This document shows, in pieces, positions 18,460 through 31,033 of a stretch of DNA of 64,000 nucleotides. The notes under the pieces were generated by a model that saw nothing but the letters and a program-made list of their open reading frames with translations, was not told the origin of the DNA and ran no database searches. Source of the DNA: Cheilinus undulatus (lineage: Eukaryota > Chordata > Actinopteri > Labriformes > Labridae); NCBI RefSeq assembly GCF_018320785.1, contig NC_054877.1:33192151-33256150 (forward strand), in the 5' to 3' direction. Each line of letters opens with the position of its first letter. Positions within the stretch are counted from its first letter, which is position 1. Both the position numbers and the translations under genes were made by a program.

Positions 18460-19180
18460 TTAAGATTGATAGATAAGATAGTTTTACATAGTAAGTAGCT
18501 AACAAATGTATAACTAGCTACAAGTTAAACATTAAAGAATGAGTCACTGGAATACAGGAATTAGTAACTAACTACTAGTTAACGGTTAATGAATGATTAA
18601 CTTACTACTAATTAACCACTAGCTGACCATAACCCAACAAATAGGTAAGGTACTGAAATTTGGAAAAGTTGGTAACACATGTATAACTGACTAAAATTTA
18701 CCATTAAAAATAAAGAGTAACTAAGTATTAGTTAACCTTTAGTTAACCATAACCTAACAAATATTAAAGATACACAAATTTGGAATAGTTGGTAACTGAT
18801 AAATTATAACTGACTAAAATGTACCATTAATTCATGAGTAACTAAGTACTGGTCAACCATTAGTTAACAAGCAGATAGGGTTCACAATTTTTTAATGGTT
18901 AGTAGATAACATCTGAGTAATTAACTAGTTAAAAATGAAAGAAACAGTATGCAACTACAGTAGTTAACTTTTCACAATGCAAAATGTGTGTACCTCATCT
19001 ATTATGTTAAGTAATGGTTAACTAAAGGTAAGTCAGTAGTTAGTAACTCATTTGTTAATGGTTAACTTGCAGTTAGTTATTCATCAGTCACCTTCTAACT
19101 ATTTAAAATGCATGTGCCTTATCTATTTGTTAAGTAACAGTTAGTTACAGTTCAGTTAGTGGTTAACAACTCATTGCTGA
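18460..19180. repeat. GTTAAC-rich repeat cluster in inverted arrangement
   Basis: Units of about 120-160 bp recur in direct order from 18556, 18717 and about 18838. Each has AGTAACTAAGTATTAGTTAAC, then CATAACCTAACAAATA, AATTTGGAATAGTTGGTAAC and a TATAACTGACTAAAATTTACCATTA-like end. From about 18990 the same themes run in the opposite orientation (TTTGTTAAGTAACAGTTAG, GTTAATGGTTAAC). The array could therefore fold on itself. A further inverse piece follows the interspersed repeat at 19570-19700. Confidence 0.75.
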
Positions 19181-19182
19181 AT

Positions 19183-19570
19183 TCAATTCGATTTTATTTT
19201 ATTTATATAGCACATTTCATACAAATGTAAACTCAATGTGCTTTACAGAGAATAAAAACAGACGCAAAACAAACAGACAAACAGCAACAAAGATACACCA
19301 TTGAGTCAAGAAAAAGAGAAATTTCAGGCAAAATAATTAATGATCTTGGACCTTGCACCAATCAGTACAGCATTTTACATATACTAATGTTGGGTTCTCC
19401 TAAAAGGAGCATATTTGCACAAAAAGATAACCTAACAGCCAAGGGCTTGAGAGAAAAGCAGTGTTTTATGGCTACTTAAGTAACTAAGTGTTTCAGCAGA
19501 TCTCAGGTCAGCAGGCAGTTTGTTCCAGAGGACAGCACCATAGTGACTAAATGCACCTTTGCCAGATTTA
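19183..19570. mobile_element. Teleost interspersed repeat (non-autonomous, type uncertain)
   Basis: Begins AATTCGATTTTATTTTATTT followed by ATATAGCACATTTCATACA and ACTCAATGTGCTTTACAGAG, and ends with CAGTTTGTTCCAGAGGACAG and ATAGTGACTAAATGCACCTTTGCCAGATT. These phrases are familiar from dispersed repeats in many fish genomes. It interrupts the GTTAAC-rich cluster. Class not determined. Confidence 0.65.
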
Positions 19571-20224
19571 ATTGTTAACTAGTAGTTGATTATACATTTG
19601 TACCTTACCCATTTTTGTGTGTATCTTATCCATTTGTAAGTAATGCTTATTTAATGGTTAACCAGTAGTGAGCTACTCATTTGTTATCTACTAACTATGC
19701 TGATGTGTGTACTTTATTGTAAAGAGTTACCAAATATTTCACTAAATTTGCCACAATTAGAAAAAAAATCCATTGAGCACAAATTCATGATGTCACTTTG
19801 CTAATCACATCTTGCTTGTTAGATTACCCGTAATTACCCCACAGGTCCATAATAAAATTAATATAATGTGTGCTAGTTTTTAAAGATTGTTTTCTGGTCA
19901 CATTTGCTTTTATTTGATCAGCTAAAGAGTGCTGGAACAACTACAAACGGTGACAGGATCAGAGTTCAAATATGGCTGGGACCAGTGCATTCAGGGCTGT
20001 ACATAGCCTCTGTATAAGGGGCCCTGTTTTACCAGCTGAACTAAACTCGTACCCACCTTTGACACTTTTAATATATTGTGATGCTTTATTGGAATCATTA
20101 AAATGTACTTTATCTTGTTGCTTCTGATTTTTCAAGTTAGTAAATGAAAACAGACTACAAACTCTTTCCAGCATATATTTAAGAAATCAACAAAATAACA
20201 CTAGAAAAGTTTTTTTTCTTCAAA

Positions 20225-21650
20225 ATCACTTTTATTTCACAATTTATTTCATCAGGTCTTAAGGCACCCTGAAGAGATGTTACAAGTTGTTCTTTCAAAT
20301 GCGGGTTCCTTTTAAGACTGTGTAAACATAGCTTTGAATAAGATAATTTCCTGTAAATCTTTGCTTAAATTATTTCTTTACAGTGCACAGACATTGTGTT
20401 TTGTGACAAAAATACAGTGTGAATTAAGTAAATATGGTAGATAGTGTATATATATATACATTGAAGAGTAATAGATTGGCAGACAATCAGATCAACAGGC
20501 TGAAGAAGAGAGAAAACTAACAAACAATCTTTGAGACCCAGATAGATATACAGATCACGTATAAGATATACAGTACATAGTTACAGTGAACTTTTTATTC
20601 TTGCAACGCTTCCTCAGCGAGTAATTTATACACTGTACCTTCTGTATGTGTTTGTGTTTGCATGTGTTTGTATGTTTGTGTTTGCGTGTTTGTCTCCTCA
20701 GCCACCATCGATTCGCAGCACCCCGCGAGGTGGAGCGAGACAACTTATCTAGTCCTGGACGGCTCACCCACACGTAGGCTATTGCAGTGGAGAGGTGAGT
20801 AGAAACAGGAAGACGGACAGACGGACGGACGGACATGCAGACAGACGGACAGACAGACAGCACAAGACTGCTGTTGCGGCTACGCAGGCCACAACACAAA
20901 GATCTATCTATAATTCCCTAAATATGATAAGGATCACAATGTATTTATATGTAGAAAGGGACTTTGTAATTGGCATTTCATATACAGGGATACAGTGGCT
21001 ATACTTGATTATCAAGGTACGTTCCTATGAAGTCTTTGTGATGTGATAATGTGAATACTCTGGAGATGTGTGCTGCAAATGTTCTACCTTCTCACTTGTA
21101 CTATACAGCAAGATAAAAATCCTCTCAACATCGGCAGTAATACAGTCATTCGTACATTTCAGAGAGATGAAAACAACACTCACTTCCTGACAGCAGGAAG
21201 ATCTAAAAACCATAAAAAAAGACGTATCTGCATTACACAACAGCTCCAAATGGCTTGGTTGCAATGGCTATAAGTTATCTAATCACACCTATGCTGAAAA
21301 CAAAAAAAAAAGGTTGAAGGATGAGCAGTGCAACGGGTGAATGAAGGATGGACAGGTAGGTAGATGGAGGAGCAGAGCCTGTTTGATGTTCTGGGGATGT
21401 TTGCGGAGGTCGGCAAGGAATCATGAAGGAAAGAAAGGTCAGAAATGTCATCAAAGCAACATTCAGTATCTGTATCTGACTGGCGACTCAACTGCATCAA
21501 ACTGCTGGGCGACATCCCCCCAAAAAATGCCACCTTTGTGACAAATTTGACACTTCCTTCCTTTTTATTTAAATTTTTAAACACAAATCCTTAGCAAACG
21601 TTGGCAGCCTCTGCATCGGGGTTCTCCCGTATACCGTCTTTCTTCTCTTC
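20225..21650 (-). other. Downstream flank / possible 3' UTR of atp1b3
   Basis: On the minus strand an AATAAA hexamer lies at 21564-21569, 82 nt after the atp1b3 stop. Further hexamers occur near 20230-20245, which would give a ~1.4-kb UTR. A GACG/GACA tetranucleotide run lies at 20808-20862. No other gene is recognised. Confidence 0.45.
20808..20862. repeat. GACG/GACA tetranucleotide microsatellite
   Basis: Imperfect tandem ACGG/ACAG tetramers. No coding meaning. Confidence 0.8.
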
Positions 21651-24600
21651 TTACTCGACCACCTTGATCCTGAAGGTGACGCGGCCCAGGAACTTGTCCC
21701 TTTCGTCATTGTTGCGGAGGTCAGAGCCCTCTACCCTGCACTCTACTGGCAGCTCCTTGTTGTAGTCCTCCTTGGTAAGGAGCAGCTTCACGGCCACCAG
21801 GGGCTGCACGTAATTCTCCTGCATGAAGAAAACATGTCAAAAACATGCCCATATGAGGATGCTGGTGATTTAGGGGCAGGGCAGGGATACTTACGTGAGC
21901 TCTCTTGCCGTAGTAGGGGAAATACATTTTATCAATGCGCCCCTCACTGGGGAAATACTGCATTTGAATCTGGTTGTCCCTCTGAATAAAGGAAAATATT
22001 TTAGTCAGTGTATCACCAAAGGGTGCTCGTTTCATTTGTTAATGAGACAGTTTTTTCTGACATCACGAGACAGGACACAAAAGAAAATGACCCTAAGTTG
22101 TTAGCAGTGGTTTAAATGAATCTCTTCTAAATATATCTCAAAATGACACTCTAAAATGGCACCATGATGGGTTTAAAGGCGGTTATATAATATAAAAAAT
22201 ATTCTACGGGCCTTATTATCTCTTTAATTTCCATATTATCTTACCCTAAAGCCGTCAGTGACAGCATGCAGAAAGAAAGAAATCAGACACAAAAAAAACA
22301 AAGAAAAAGGAAGAAATGAAATCAACAGAAAGAAAAATATTGAGACTGTTATGATCACCAAGTGCTATTTTTATGAGAGAAATGAAAAGGAAACACGCTA
22401 CACATACAAGCAAGTGGCACATGAGTTATATCATCGTATTTACTTTGACTGTGCAGTTGATGTAAGGGTCTCCACGGGGCCTCAGGCCAATAATCTGCGA
22501 AGTGATGGAAACAGTAGAGGGTGAGACGACTGCACGCGAGGAGCTGAAAATTAATCAACTTAATGCTTTATTTCTGGAACTGTCAGCAAGAGATTAAACG
22601 AATAGAGATTAGACGCTGCCAGGGAAGGAAGAAAGGCTCGACACTGTACATTTTTAAAGCAGGTTTGAGGATTTTCTGATGTTTGTTACCCTGTTCAGTT
22701 TGAGAAGCACGCATGGTCGTCCCTCAGAGTATCCAAAGTTGGTGTCGGAGAGGCCGGAGCAGAGGCTCAAAAAGCCCCTCTTGAAGCGACAAGCTTTCTT
22801 GGTCATCTCCTCGGTGTCCTCCTGGATGAAATACTCTCCTCGAGGGCAGTCGATGTTCCTCTCCTGCTCAGTATCGTTATAGCCTGCGATGGAGAGAGAG
22901 TTCATTTAAAGGAATGAGTCACTGGAAATCTGTTTTAATATTCATTTATCTCTCTGTCCATCAGGGAGTGGTGCACTTACTCTGCAGGAAGGACTCCAGG
23001 TGTTGGACGTACTGAGCGTACTTCAACGGGTCAGATTTGTTGAAAGCAATGTCCAGAGAGGCGGGACGTATCACCAGCCCTGCCAAAAAAAAAAAAACCC
23101 ACATAAAACATCAAGTAAAGTAGCAAACAATCCCAACAGGAGGAACTAATGCACATCCAGCAATGGAATTTGTCTCGAGTTACAGCCAAACAGAAAACAT
23201 TCCCGGGCTCGGCTGCTGATATCACACACAGGAAGAGACTTTCAAAATAGATCGATGCAAAAAGCAGCTGTAATGTTGCACATTATTGTGACAGCAGCTC
23301 ATCGGTGCGAGTATGAATAATGAATGCTTAAAAGAGAAGTTACTGCAGCTGAAAGCCCCCCATGTTTTCCTCTGAGCATGGAGAGACTCTTACCTGGACT
23401 GGGAACGCGGTCTCGATACCTCGGCACATTGTCGTCCAGAGTGAGCAGCAGCACCCACATGGTGAGGGCGAACATACCGGCCAGGAAACAGTAGAAAACC
23501 AAGTAGAAGAGCAGGATGAGAGCTGGAGGGGGTTGGAACAGAGAGAGAAATGTGACATAATGAGGAAAAGAGACATAAAAACAGGTCATGTATAATTAAC
23601 TAGGAGCATTTTCCACACACATGCTCGGACAAATGCTTCCTCTTAAGAAAACTGTCATTTGAATGCACAACCTCTTTGAGAGAAACCATCTTGGATCAGG
23701 GGGAAATGCTAGCAAATGCTAGCTAATCTGAGCCCATTTTCACTCAAATCACAACAAATTTTAGGATGCGCTGCAGTCCTCTAGGCTGCTTAAACATGGT
23801 TTATATCATTCAGGGGGTGGAGGAGGAAAAGAGCTCGGTTAAGGAAACATCTGACTCAAAATGGTTCACTTCCATCCAGCCTGCTCAGCATGGATGCCCT
23901 CTAAGTTGACAGGAGGAGGGGGGAGAATAAAACGGGATGGACCCCTCAGCTTCCTGCTGTACATCCCCCCTTTCTCCCATTCCTCTCCAACAGTATCCCA
24001 CAATGCACCTGCCTAGTGCGTGAAAGAGAGAGAAAGAGGAGAGAGGGGAATCCCATTTGACCTTGACAGGCATGCTAATGTGGGCGGCCATGCAACTGCA
24101 ATGGAGCATCCCACTGCACAGCAGCACAGGGGCCCAGGCAGCCCGACAGCACCGCGCGAGCCTATAGGAGCCGGCTGCTGGAGAGAGGGTGGGTGCTGTG
24201 TTACTACCTCACCGTGGAAATGACCGGGGAATCATTACATAAAAAAATGTATGGCCTGGTGAGGAAAAATTGAGCTCAGGAATGCTGTAGCACAGTCCTC
24301 ATGGATGATTAGGTAATGGGGGGTTTAATCAGCTGGAGTCTGTGCTGTTATAATCCTGATAATCCTTTTTATTCAGGTGATAAATATGTCTTTGAATAAA
24401 TCTCTGCTGTTTCACTGGTGATCACCTGGTTGGTTAGTTCTGCCTATGCAGCAAAGAAAGGCTGGAGCACACCTTTCCTAGCATCATTCATCTTCCTCTT
24501 GGTACAGGCTTCTCCTTTACACCTTTCATGTAGGCCAATGATGGCTCCTTCGTTAAAACAATATCTATATGGCTGTCAATGTAGTCCATCCATGCATAGA

Positions 24601-24859
24601 CACATAAAGAAGGCTTTACATGAAGGAGACACTCTTCTATTAGAGCTTTGATGCTGACAAAATGGAGACACCACATGAGGTGAAAACAGCGTGAATGTCA
24701 TAGCACGTCTCCTTATGAAATGCTGTAAAAACTGGGGGGATTCTTACCCCAGCTGCTGGCCGTGCGACCGAGCAGCTCCCCGGTCCTCGGGTTGTAGATG
24801 GAGTCCTTCCAGCTGGACGTGTTCTCCTTGTTGGCCGGTTTATCCTCGGTGCTCGCCAT
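21651..24859 (-). CDS. atp1b3: Na+/K+-transporting ATPase subunit beta-3
   Basis: Complete seven-exon gene, exons in transcript order: 24748-24859, 23394-23522, 22981-23079, 22690-22883, 22444-22494, 21895-21981, 21651-21818. All junctions are GT-AG with matching phases. The product is 279 aa, the human ATP1B3 length, with introns at the same places. This single-pass type II membrane subunit assembles with the alpha subunit for plasma-membrane delivery and tunes K+ affinity of the sodium pump. Residues 1-37 are cytosolic ([17 protein letters not shown]). The transmembrane helix is about 38-66. The ectodomain has six cysteines spaced as the family's three disulfides (C126-C145, C155-C171, C192-C251), sequons N94-K-S, N116-D-T and N191-C-T, and the conserved MYFPYYGK in exon 6. 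The start is in a good context (CACCATGGCG). Assignment as beta-3 rests on sequence and on its place next to grk7; the fish a or b copy is undetermined. Confidence 0.95.
23523..24747 (-). other. atp1b3 intron 1
   Basis: Starts GTAAGAATCC and ends CCCCCTCCAG on the minus strand. No nested feature recognised. Confidence 0.8.
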
Positions 24860-25260
24860 GGTGATGTCCTCTCCTTTTTTGTTGGTCTGTTGGTATTTTG
24901 ACCCCCCAAAAATGTGTGCACTCTTCTTCTCCCTTTAAAAAAAATGCAGAAAAAAGGGGGCAGCGGGCGATGTGGTGAGGCAGGCGAAGAAGAAGCCGGC
25001 GAGGCGGCGGTGAGTGGAGTGGGCGGTGAAGAGAGAGAGGGAGAGAGAGAGAGGGAGAGAGAGAGAGAGAGGGGGGAGAGATGCTCTGCTGTAACAAAAA
25101 AAATCGAGAAGGGGAAGGTGAGGAAAGAAGAAGAAAAAAAAACCTGTGACGTGAACGCTAGCCCCGCCGTGGCAGCTGATGCAGTGCGAGCAGATGGATG
25201 TACATTGGCTAATGACGAGAGACGCACGGAGACGCACCGTTACGCGCACAAATTATAAAT
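24860..25260 (-). promoter_or_regulatory. Probable atp1b3 5' UTR/promoter, GC-rich with GA repeat
   Basis: GC- and CpG-richer than its surroundings, directly upstream of the atp1b3 start codon. It contains a polypurine (GA)n/(GGGAGA)n run at about 25030-25080 on the + strand. The long open frames seen across it on either strand (for example Ser/Pro-rich on the minus strand) are translations of this low-complexity tract. The transcription start is not located. Confidence 0.55.
25030..25080. repeat. GA-rich microsatellite
   Basis: GAGAGAGAGGGAGAGAGAG-type run on the + strand in the 5' flank of atp1b3. Confidence 0.85.
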
Positions 25261-26020
25261 AGAGCGCATAATATCTCTCTTATCATCAATTAAAATATAA
25301 TTCTTGCAAGCATGGGGGACAGGCTTGGGGTCTCCATTTTACATAAAAGACTGGGGATCCTGAAGGGAAACACGACAAAAACGCCAAATTAAACCGTCTC
25401 TCCAGGAGTTTAAGAGCTCATGTTGAGGAACCATCTCCACTTATGCTCTCCCCTATGGTATCACGACACTATTATGCATCAGATCCACTGCAACAGCTCG
25501 TGAGTCACCAAAATATAACCAATCCAGTAGTCAAGAGTGCACCTGAGCTGTATATTTCCACATCTATGAAAGCCCTGCGTATCAGTTTACAGTTAAATGT
25601 ACATATATACGCAAATAAATGCCAGTGATCATCATATCTGAGGCCCACGAGGATGCTATTTGTGACTGACTGGTTGAGCATAGATATTTGGAGCATTTGC
25701 CAATCCTTGTTGCTATGGCAATTCAGCACTACTGAAAGAATGTGTGTGAGAGAGGGAGAGACAGAGAGGAAAGAGTTACAGTATTATATTTATTGTGTTA
25801 TTGCTGACATTAGTGTTTTTGATTTGTTTTGTATTTGCCGCATGTCAAGTTAGTGGTTCTATTTGTACCTCACAGCTTTGTAAAAGGCTTTTTTGAAACT
25901 TTCCTGCCAATAAGAGCTTTGTGAATTAATAGTATTAGTTTAAATCTCAGTTTCCTATGCATAAGCCAAACAGCAGCAAACACACAAAAAGGCACATATA
26001 GTTGCATCTAGTATGTTAAT
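25261..26020. other. Intergenic DNA without recognised gene
   Basis: No exon or mobile element recognised. Confidence 0.45.
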
Positions 26021-26039
26021 ATCAGTACATTTAATCTAA

Positions 26040-26770
26040 ACTTAGCACAAAAAGGAGGGAAATTTGTGTTTGGTTGATTATTTCTTTGATGTAACAATGC
26101 TTCTTGGCAAAAAATGTTATACCTTTGGAAAGCCTGTTTATTTCCCCATTTAAATGGTGCCACATTTGTAAGGAGCATGCATTTGTAGGATGAGCAGCAG
26201 AGCTGAGTGTGTGGGTTGCACTCATGAAAAATCTTTGCTGCCAGTGCCAAACAGCTTATTTTACTGTTGCTATGCTGATAGCTGCAACGATGGCGTAGCA
26301 TCATCTGACCACCTCAAGAATTTGGGAGTGAAGAGGAAGGAATGTCCCGACCTCAACCCCATTGAACACTTGAGGGATCAGCTTGGGTGTGCTGTTTGTG
26401 CCAGAGTGACCAACACAACCACACTGGCTAACTTGTGACAAATGCTGGTTGAGGAATGGGATGCCATCTCACAGCAGTGTGTGACCAGCGTGAGGAGGAG
26501 GTGCCCGGCTGTTGTGGCTGTGTATGGTTCTTCCACACGCTACTGAGGCTCCTGTTTGTTAAATGAATAAGTTGCCAATGTGTTTTGTTTCTTCAGACTT
26601 CAATCATCCAATCCACCAAGGAAGTCAAAGGCAGAATAAGCTGTTTGGCATTGGCAGAGAAGATTCAGCAAATGTTTCATATTTACTCTGCTTTATTTCC
26701 ACATATTTTTAATTTGATGCTTTGGCAACATTGTTCTTGAAAGTTTCACACCAATGGAGTCCTTTGACTT
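26040..26770 (+). mobile_element. Tc1-like transposon remnant with transposase C-terminus
   Basis: The + strand from about 26330 reads [15 protein letters not shown], then (after a stop) LVEEWDAISQQCV and VVAVYGSSTRY. This is the C-terminal end of a common fish Tc1 transposase. The block 26060-26205 is flanking or arm sequence also present at 45363-45503. The catalytic core between the arm and the C-terminus is missing, so this is an internally deleted fossil. Confidence 0.8.
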
Positions 26771-28595
26771 AAATTGGATTAAATTGAGGGGGAGGGGTAG
26801 AGAGAGAGAGAGAGAGAGAGCACGAGCATAGTGTGCACTGTAAACAGATGTGTCAAAGTTAACAGAGAACATCCCTTTTCTCGGGGGAATAAAGCAAAGC
26901 CGACATCTTAGTGAAGCTGTTTCACATTCACATCAATAAATGAGCTTCACCTGCACAGTAAATCTGTCATTTGATTCCTCTTCCAGCCTCTGCTCTGCCG
27001 CTGTGTGCAGCACGTGTACAGCATGTCGTGCAACTGACTGAAGTGAACTGAACTGAGAGAGATGGAGTTAGGTGCTCAGGCAGCAGGGGGAGAGGCTGAG
27101 ACGCTGACTGGAAGAAAAAAAAAAAAACAAGACAAAAGCTTAACTTCCAACCCCCTGACACTCCAGAGAACAATCCCAGTGTGTCACAAACCGAGAAGAG
27201 AGAGAGGGGGGAGTTATATAATGACCCCTGATGCAGGGTTCAGCTAGTATGGGGGAGGGGGACCAGAGCGGTGGTCGCATTGCATCCAGTTCCTGCTGTC
27301 AGTTTGAATTTGTTGCAAAGCAGGTCCACCACAACTCATACAATGCGGTTACCAAGCACAATACCAGCACACAGAGCCATTTTACTGATTAGTGCGAGAG
27401 CCGGCTGCACTGATTCATGGTCTGCTCCTGTCTGTCTCACTCACTCCAGCACATTTTTCTCTGTGAAGGCATCTCACTGCAAGCCAAGCCCACTGGAGGA
27501 AAAAGAACTGGCTGTGTTTGATTGACAGGAAGAGGAGGGGTTAACAGAGGAGCTTTACTGTACAGATCTGTGAGATGTACAGAAAACTCATTTCTGCTCA
27601 TCCTCTGAAGGGACGAGTGCACAATCCTCCCATTGTTTGGGAAATCCCTCTTTCTGTGCTCTCAATTAGCGCCCCCTTCACCATACCAGCACCATGAGCA
27701 GGAAAACACACCCCATTTGTTCTCAGTCACTCCATCCGCGAGCTGCCATAGCAACCCTCACAGCCAGATTGGTCACATCAATGGGAAGCAATCCCTGCAC
27801 TCATCTGAGCAGCCTGTGTTTCTGATAATTCCCCAGGCACAAGACAAACGGCATTTCCCCAGAGTGCATGAGGAGGTAAAATCCTTTAGACGGCATCTGT
27901 TGGCTCACCGTGTCAGTGACATCGTCACCTTGTATGCACGACACTCAAATCATCACACGCAACAACTGATCAATCATGTTTTTAATACCCAAGTCAGACA
28001 AAGTGGATCGTATTCATTCGGTCTGCTAACAAAATTATAAATGTTCTCATATTTCCCAGCAGCTCGGGATAACATTTGCCATTCAAAAACTGAATGATTT
28101 ACAAAGTGTTCAAAACCAGTGCTGAGGTGTTAACTGATGCATTATTCACAAATACACTTTGCATAACAAACCTTTTAGATGTAGAAAAATATTATATCAT
28201 TAAGACAGAGATATTTAACAGCAGGAAGACCACACCTAGAACAGCTACATTTCCCTAGTAATTTTTCAACATTTTATCAAAACAAGGCAAAAAAACAGGC
28301 AATTTTTAGTCAAAATGACATCATCATGAGATGCAATCATAACCACACACTAACAAGTCAGATTTGACTCTGCACAAATCACATATAATCCAATATAAGC
28401 ATTTTTTCAGGGCAAGTTCAGTCCACAGTTATTTTCCTGACCATCTTGCTTTTAAACAATGCATTAGTTCATGTAAACATGCACACATTGAAATGATATC
28501 ATTGCAAATTTTGAAGACATCATGAATTTATAAAAGCTGTTACAGCAAACAAACTTTTTAGAAAAGATCCTCAGTTTGACCAAATGATCCAATAA
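26771..28595. other. Intergenic DNA without recognised gene
   Basis: Contains a short (GA)n run near 26795-26820. A 135-codon open frame at 27633-28040 (+) has no recognisable domain and I do not call it a gene. In human, TFDP2 occupies the corresponding gap; I see no exon resembling it. Confidence 0.45.
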
Positions 28596-28599
28596 AAAG

Positions 28600-30254
28600 T
28601 TGGTAACACTTTTTAAAAGCTGAAACTAATTAGCTGGTACCTAGTTTTTTTTTTTTTTTAGTAATTACGTAACTATTTTATAATAATGATCATCAATAAT
28701 TTGTAATGTCTCAAGAATAAGGTGGTGATTACCTAGTTATAACTTGGAATATTACCAAGTAATTATTTTGAAATACTGTAATATTAAAGGAGTATGTACC
28801 TAGTAATAATTCATTAATAGTCAAGTAATTCCTTTTAATATCATGGTAATTAGGTGGCATTTAAACAAATCATTTCTTAAAAAAGCTGACAGTTTTTCCT
28901 TACAAGTTGCTTGATAATTCCCAAAACATTTCTTTATTTTTGCCCACTAAATTAAAGTGAGTCCTTCCTTATTAAGTTTCAGCTAACTTTTAGGTAATAA
29001 CTTTATTCATTACTTAAATTTGTATTTCATAAGCAAATATTTTTGGTACTTTCTGCATATCAGCCACTTAATTAAAGTGAGTCCTTCCCTCAATTCCCCA
29101 TATTTTTTTGGTTGTTTCTTAATGCTTCGCGTTAAAATTTCAAGGTAATTTCTGAATACATTCCTTCATGATGCACAAGTCATTTGTAGGTAAGCATTTT
29201 GAATATTTATATATACTTATAACTATATGCACAATATAACACATTTTAAGTATGTTTAAAAATTATACAGACACTGATGTTACTGTAAAGAGGCATGATT
29301 AATAGTCAAGAGTGCTTATAAATGAAGCTTTCATTAATTCATGCAAGAAACAGTAGTCATACACCCAGCCGTGATCAGATGATGATCAGCTGATCTTAAT
29401 TATTACCTCCCAGCTCCCACAGCTGATCACACCTCTTGAATTTAAATATGATTCTCATCTCACAAATCCCTGCCTGCAGTAATTCTGCTGCTGCAGCTGG
29501 CAAAGCTCAACCTCCTCCATCCCAGCCTCCTCCTTTATAGCATAAAGCTTTTGACTCTCATATTCAGATTCATGCTACGATGGATTTGGCTTTTGAATTA
29601 ATTTTATTGTTTTCATTAAAGACCAGGGGTTTCCAGCCATGCACTCTCTGGAAAGTCAAAGCATGCTGCTTGACTAACCCATGGATCATATTTTGAGCAG
29701 AGCCTTCTAGACCAAGTAAAACTGTATATTCATTTTGCAATAAAATGGTTAAATGTATGAGGAGAGTGTTCCTGACTCAACTATAGTTATGTTATAGGTG
29801 TGTTACAAAACATTGAAAGTATACTTTTAATATGTTAAAAATGTGTTATAGAGGTAAGAGGCATAGATGGGTTACCATTGTGCCTTAAATGGAACTTAAC
29901 ACAAGGACAGGTTTTTTTTTAATTAAATGGAAAATACTTGAGAATTATGGAGGAAGGGCTCACTTTAATTTAGCGGGCTGTTATGCAGAACTTACCTAAA
30001 AATGACTTGTGAATTGTCAAGGAATGTATTAAAAAATGACCTAAAAATTAAAAGAAATTATGTGATAATCAATACATTAACCCAAGGTAAATACTCCTTT
30101 AATACTGCCATATTTTCAAATTATTACTAGGTAACATTCCAAGTTTTTGCTAGGTTATTATTTTCCACCTTATTCTTGAAATTAATATGAATTACTCTAA
30201 AATGACTAGGTTATTACTTGTTCATTAGAGCCTACTTAAATAAAGTATTACCAA
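28600..30254. mobile_element. Non-coding element with long terminal inverted repeats (~1.65 kb)
   Basis: The left end TTGGTAACACTTTTTAAA (28600) and the inverted right end TTTAAATAAAGTATTACCAA (ending 30254) match. The arms stay similar for several hundred bases. For example CAAGAATAAGGTGG, then AACTTGGAATATTACC and ATTAAAGGAGTATGTACCT on the left recur inverted at about 30060-30190. The phrase CTAAATTAAAGTGAGTCCTTCC occurs near 28945 and 29070, and inverted near 29945. No transposase frame is visible. A shorter relative lies at 36868-37358. Confidence 0.8.
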
Positions 30255-31033
30255 AAGTCCTATCACAGTCCTCTTTCACAAAGCTTATTTTGTAGTTCTC
30301 ACTGACAGGGATGTGTGATACATCACAGTAGAAGAGAGCCAGGTGCAGAAGCACTCAAATCCAGTTGGTTTCCTGTATTTAGGATGTTTGTTCCATTGCA
30401 AAAATCACCAAATTGTGATTATGTTAACTCTAAATGTGCGTTTAAGTGCTGTGTTAAACTATAAACAGACACCATGAAGGATCATATTTTCTTCTAAACA
30501 CTGTTAGATCAAATATAAGAGGTTCATACGACAGAAAAGAATTACAGTGACTTAGTTTTAATATCACAGCTTCCTAGTTTAATTCTTGAGGTGTCATGAA
30601 GGCTTAAGCTCGGTCTTTATTTTCCTCACAGAGGATCCGTCTGAATGTGATATCACTGATTTGACTGTTCTCTTATTAGCATGTGGCATGTGGTTGCTAT
30701 GGGAGAGGTCATAAATTAAAAACCTGTACAAACAGTCCTTAGCGCCCCCATGTGGAAAGTTGTGCAGAGTATTCATTCTGATAAAATACTGTAAAAAACA
30801 GAGGTATAATTGATTGAGAAATACAACAAATAAACATGAAGACATTGATGTAAATGTAAAAGACCCCAAGTGAAGGTGGCTGACAGCAGTCAAACCTGAA
30901 TGGACCTTTGATATTCTTTTTTAACTCAAGTAAAGCCTTTGTAAAAAGTCTGCTATCACATGTATTCAGAGCTTGTGCCAAAACCTCTCACCCTGTTAAA
31001 ACCCTGGATCTTCCTAACAGTGCATGCCCAGTT
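30255..31033 (-). other. Downstream flank / probable gk5 3' UTR
   Basis: An AATAAA hexamer on the minus strand at 30616-30621, 413 nt past the gk5 stop, is the best visible poly(A) signal. No other gene recognised. Confidence 0.5.

Noticed and set aside
24640-25227. 195-codon Ser/Pro-rich open frame on the minus strand
   Set aside because: It crosses the GA repeat, reads atp1b3 exon 1 in the wrong frame and shows no domain.
27633-28040. 135-codon open frame on the plus strand in the expected tfdp2 gap
   Set aside because: No DP or E2F-partner motifs, low complexity in places, and no splice partners.
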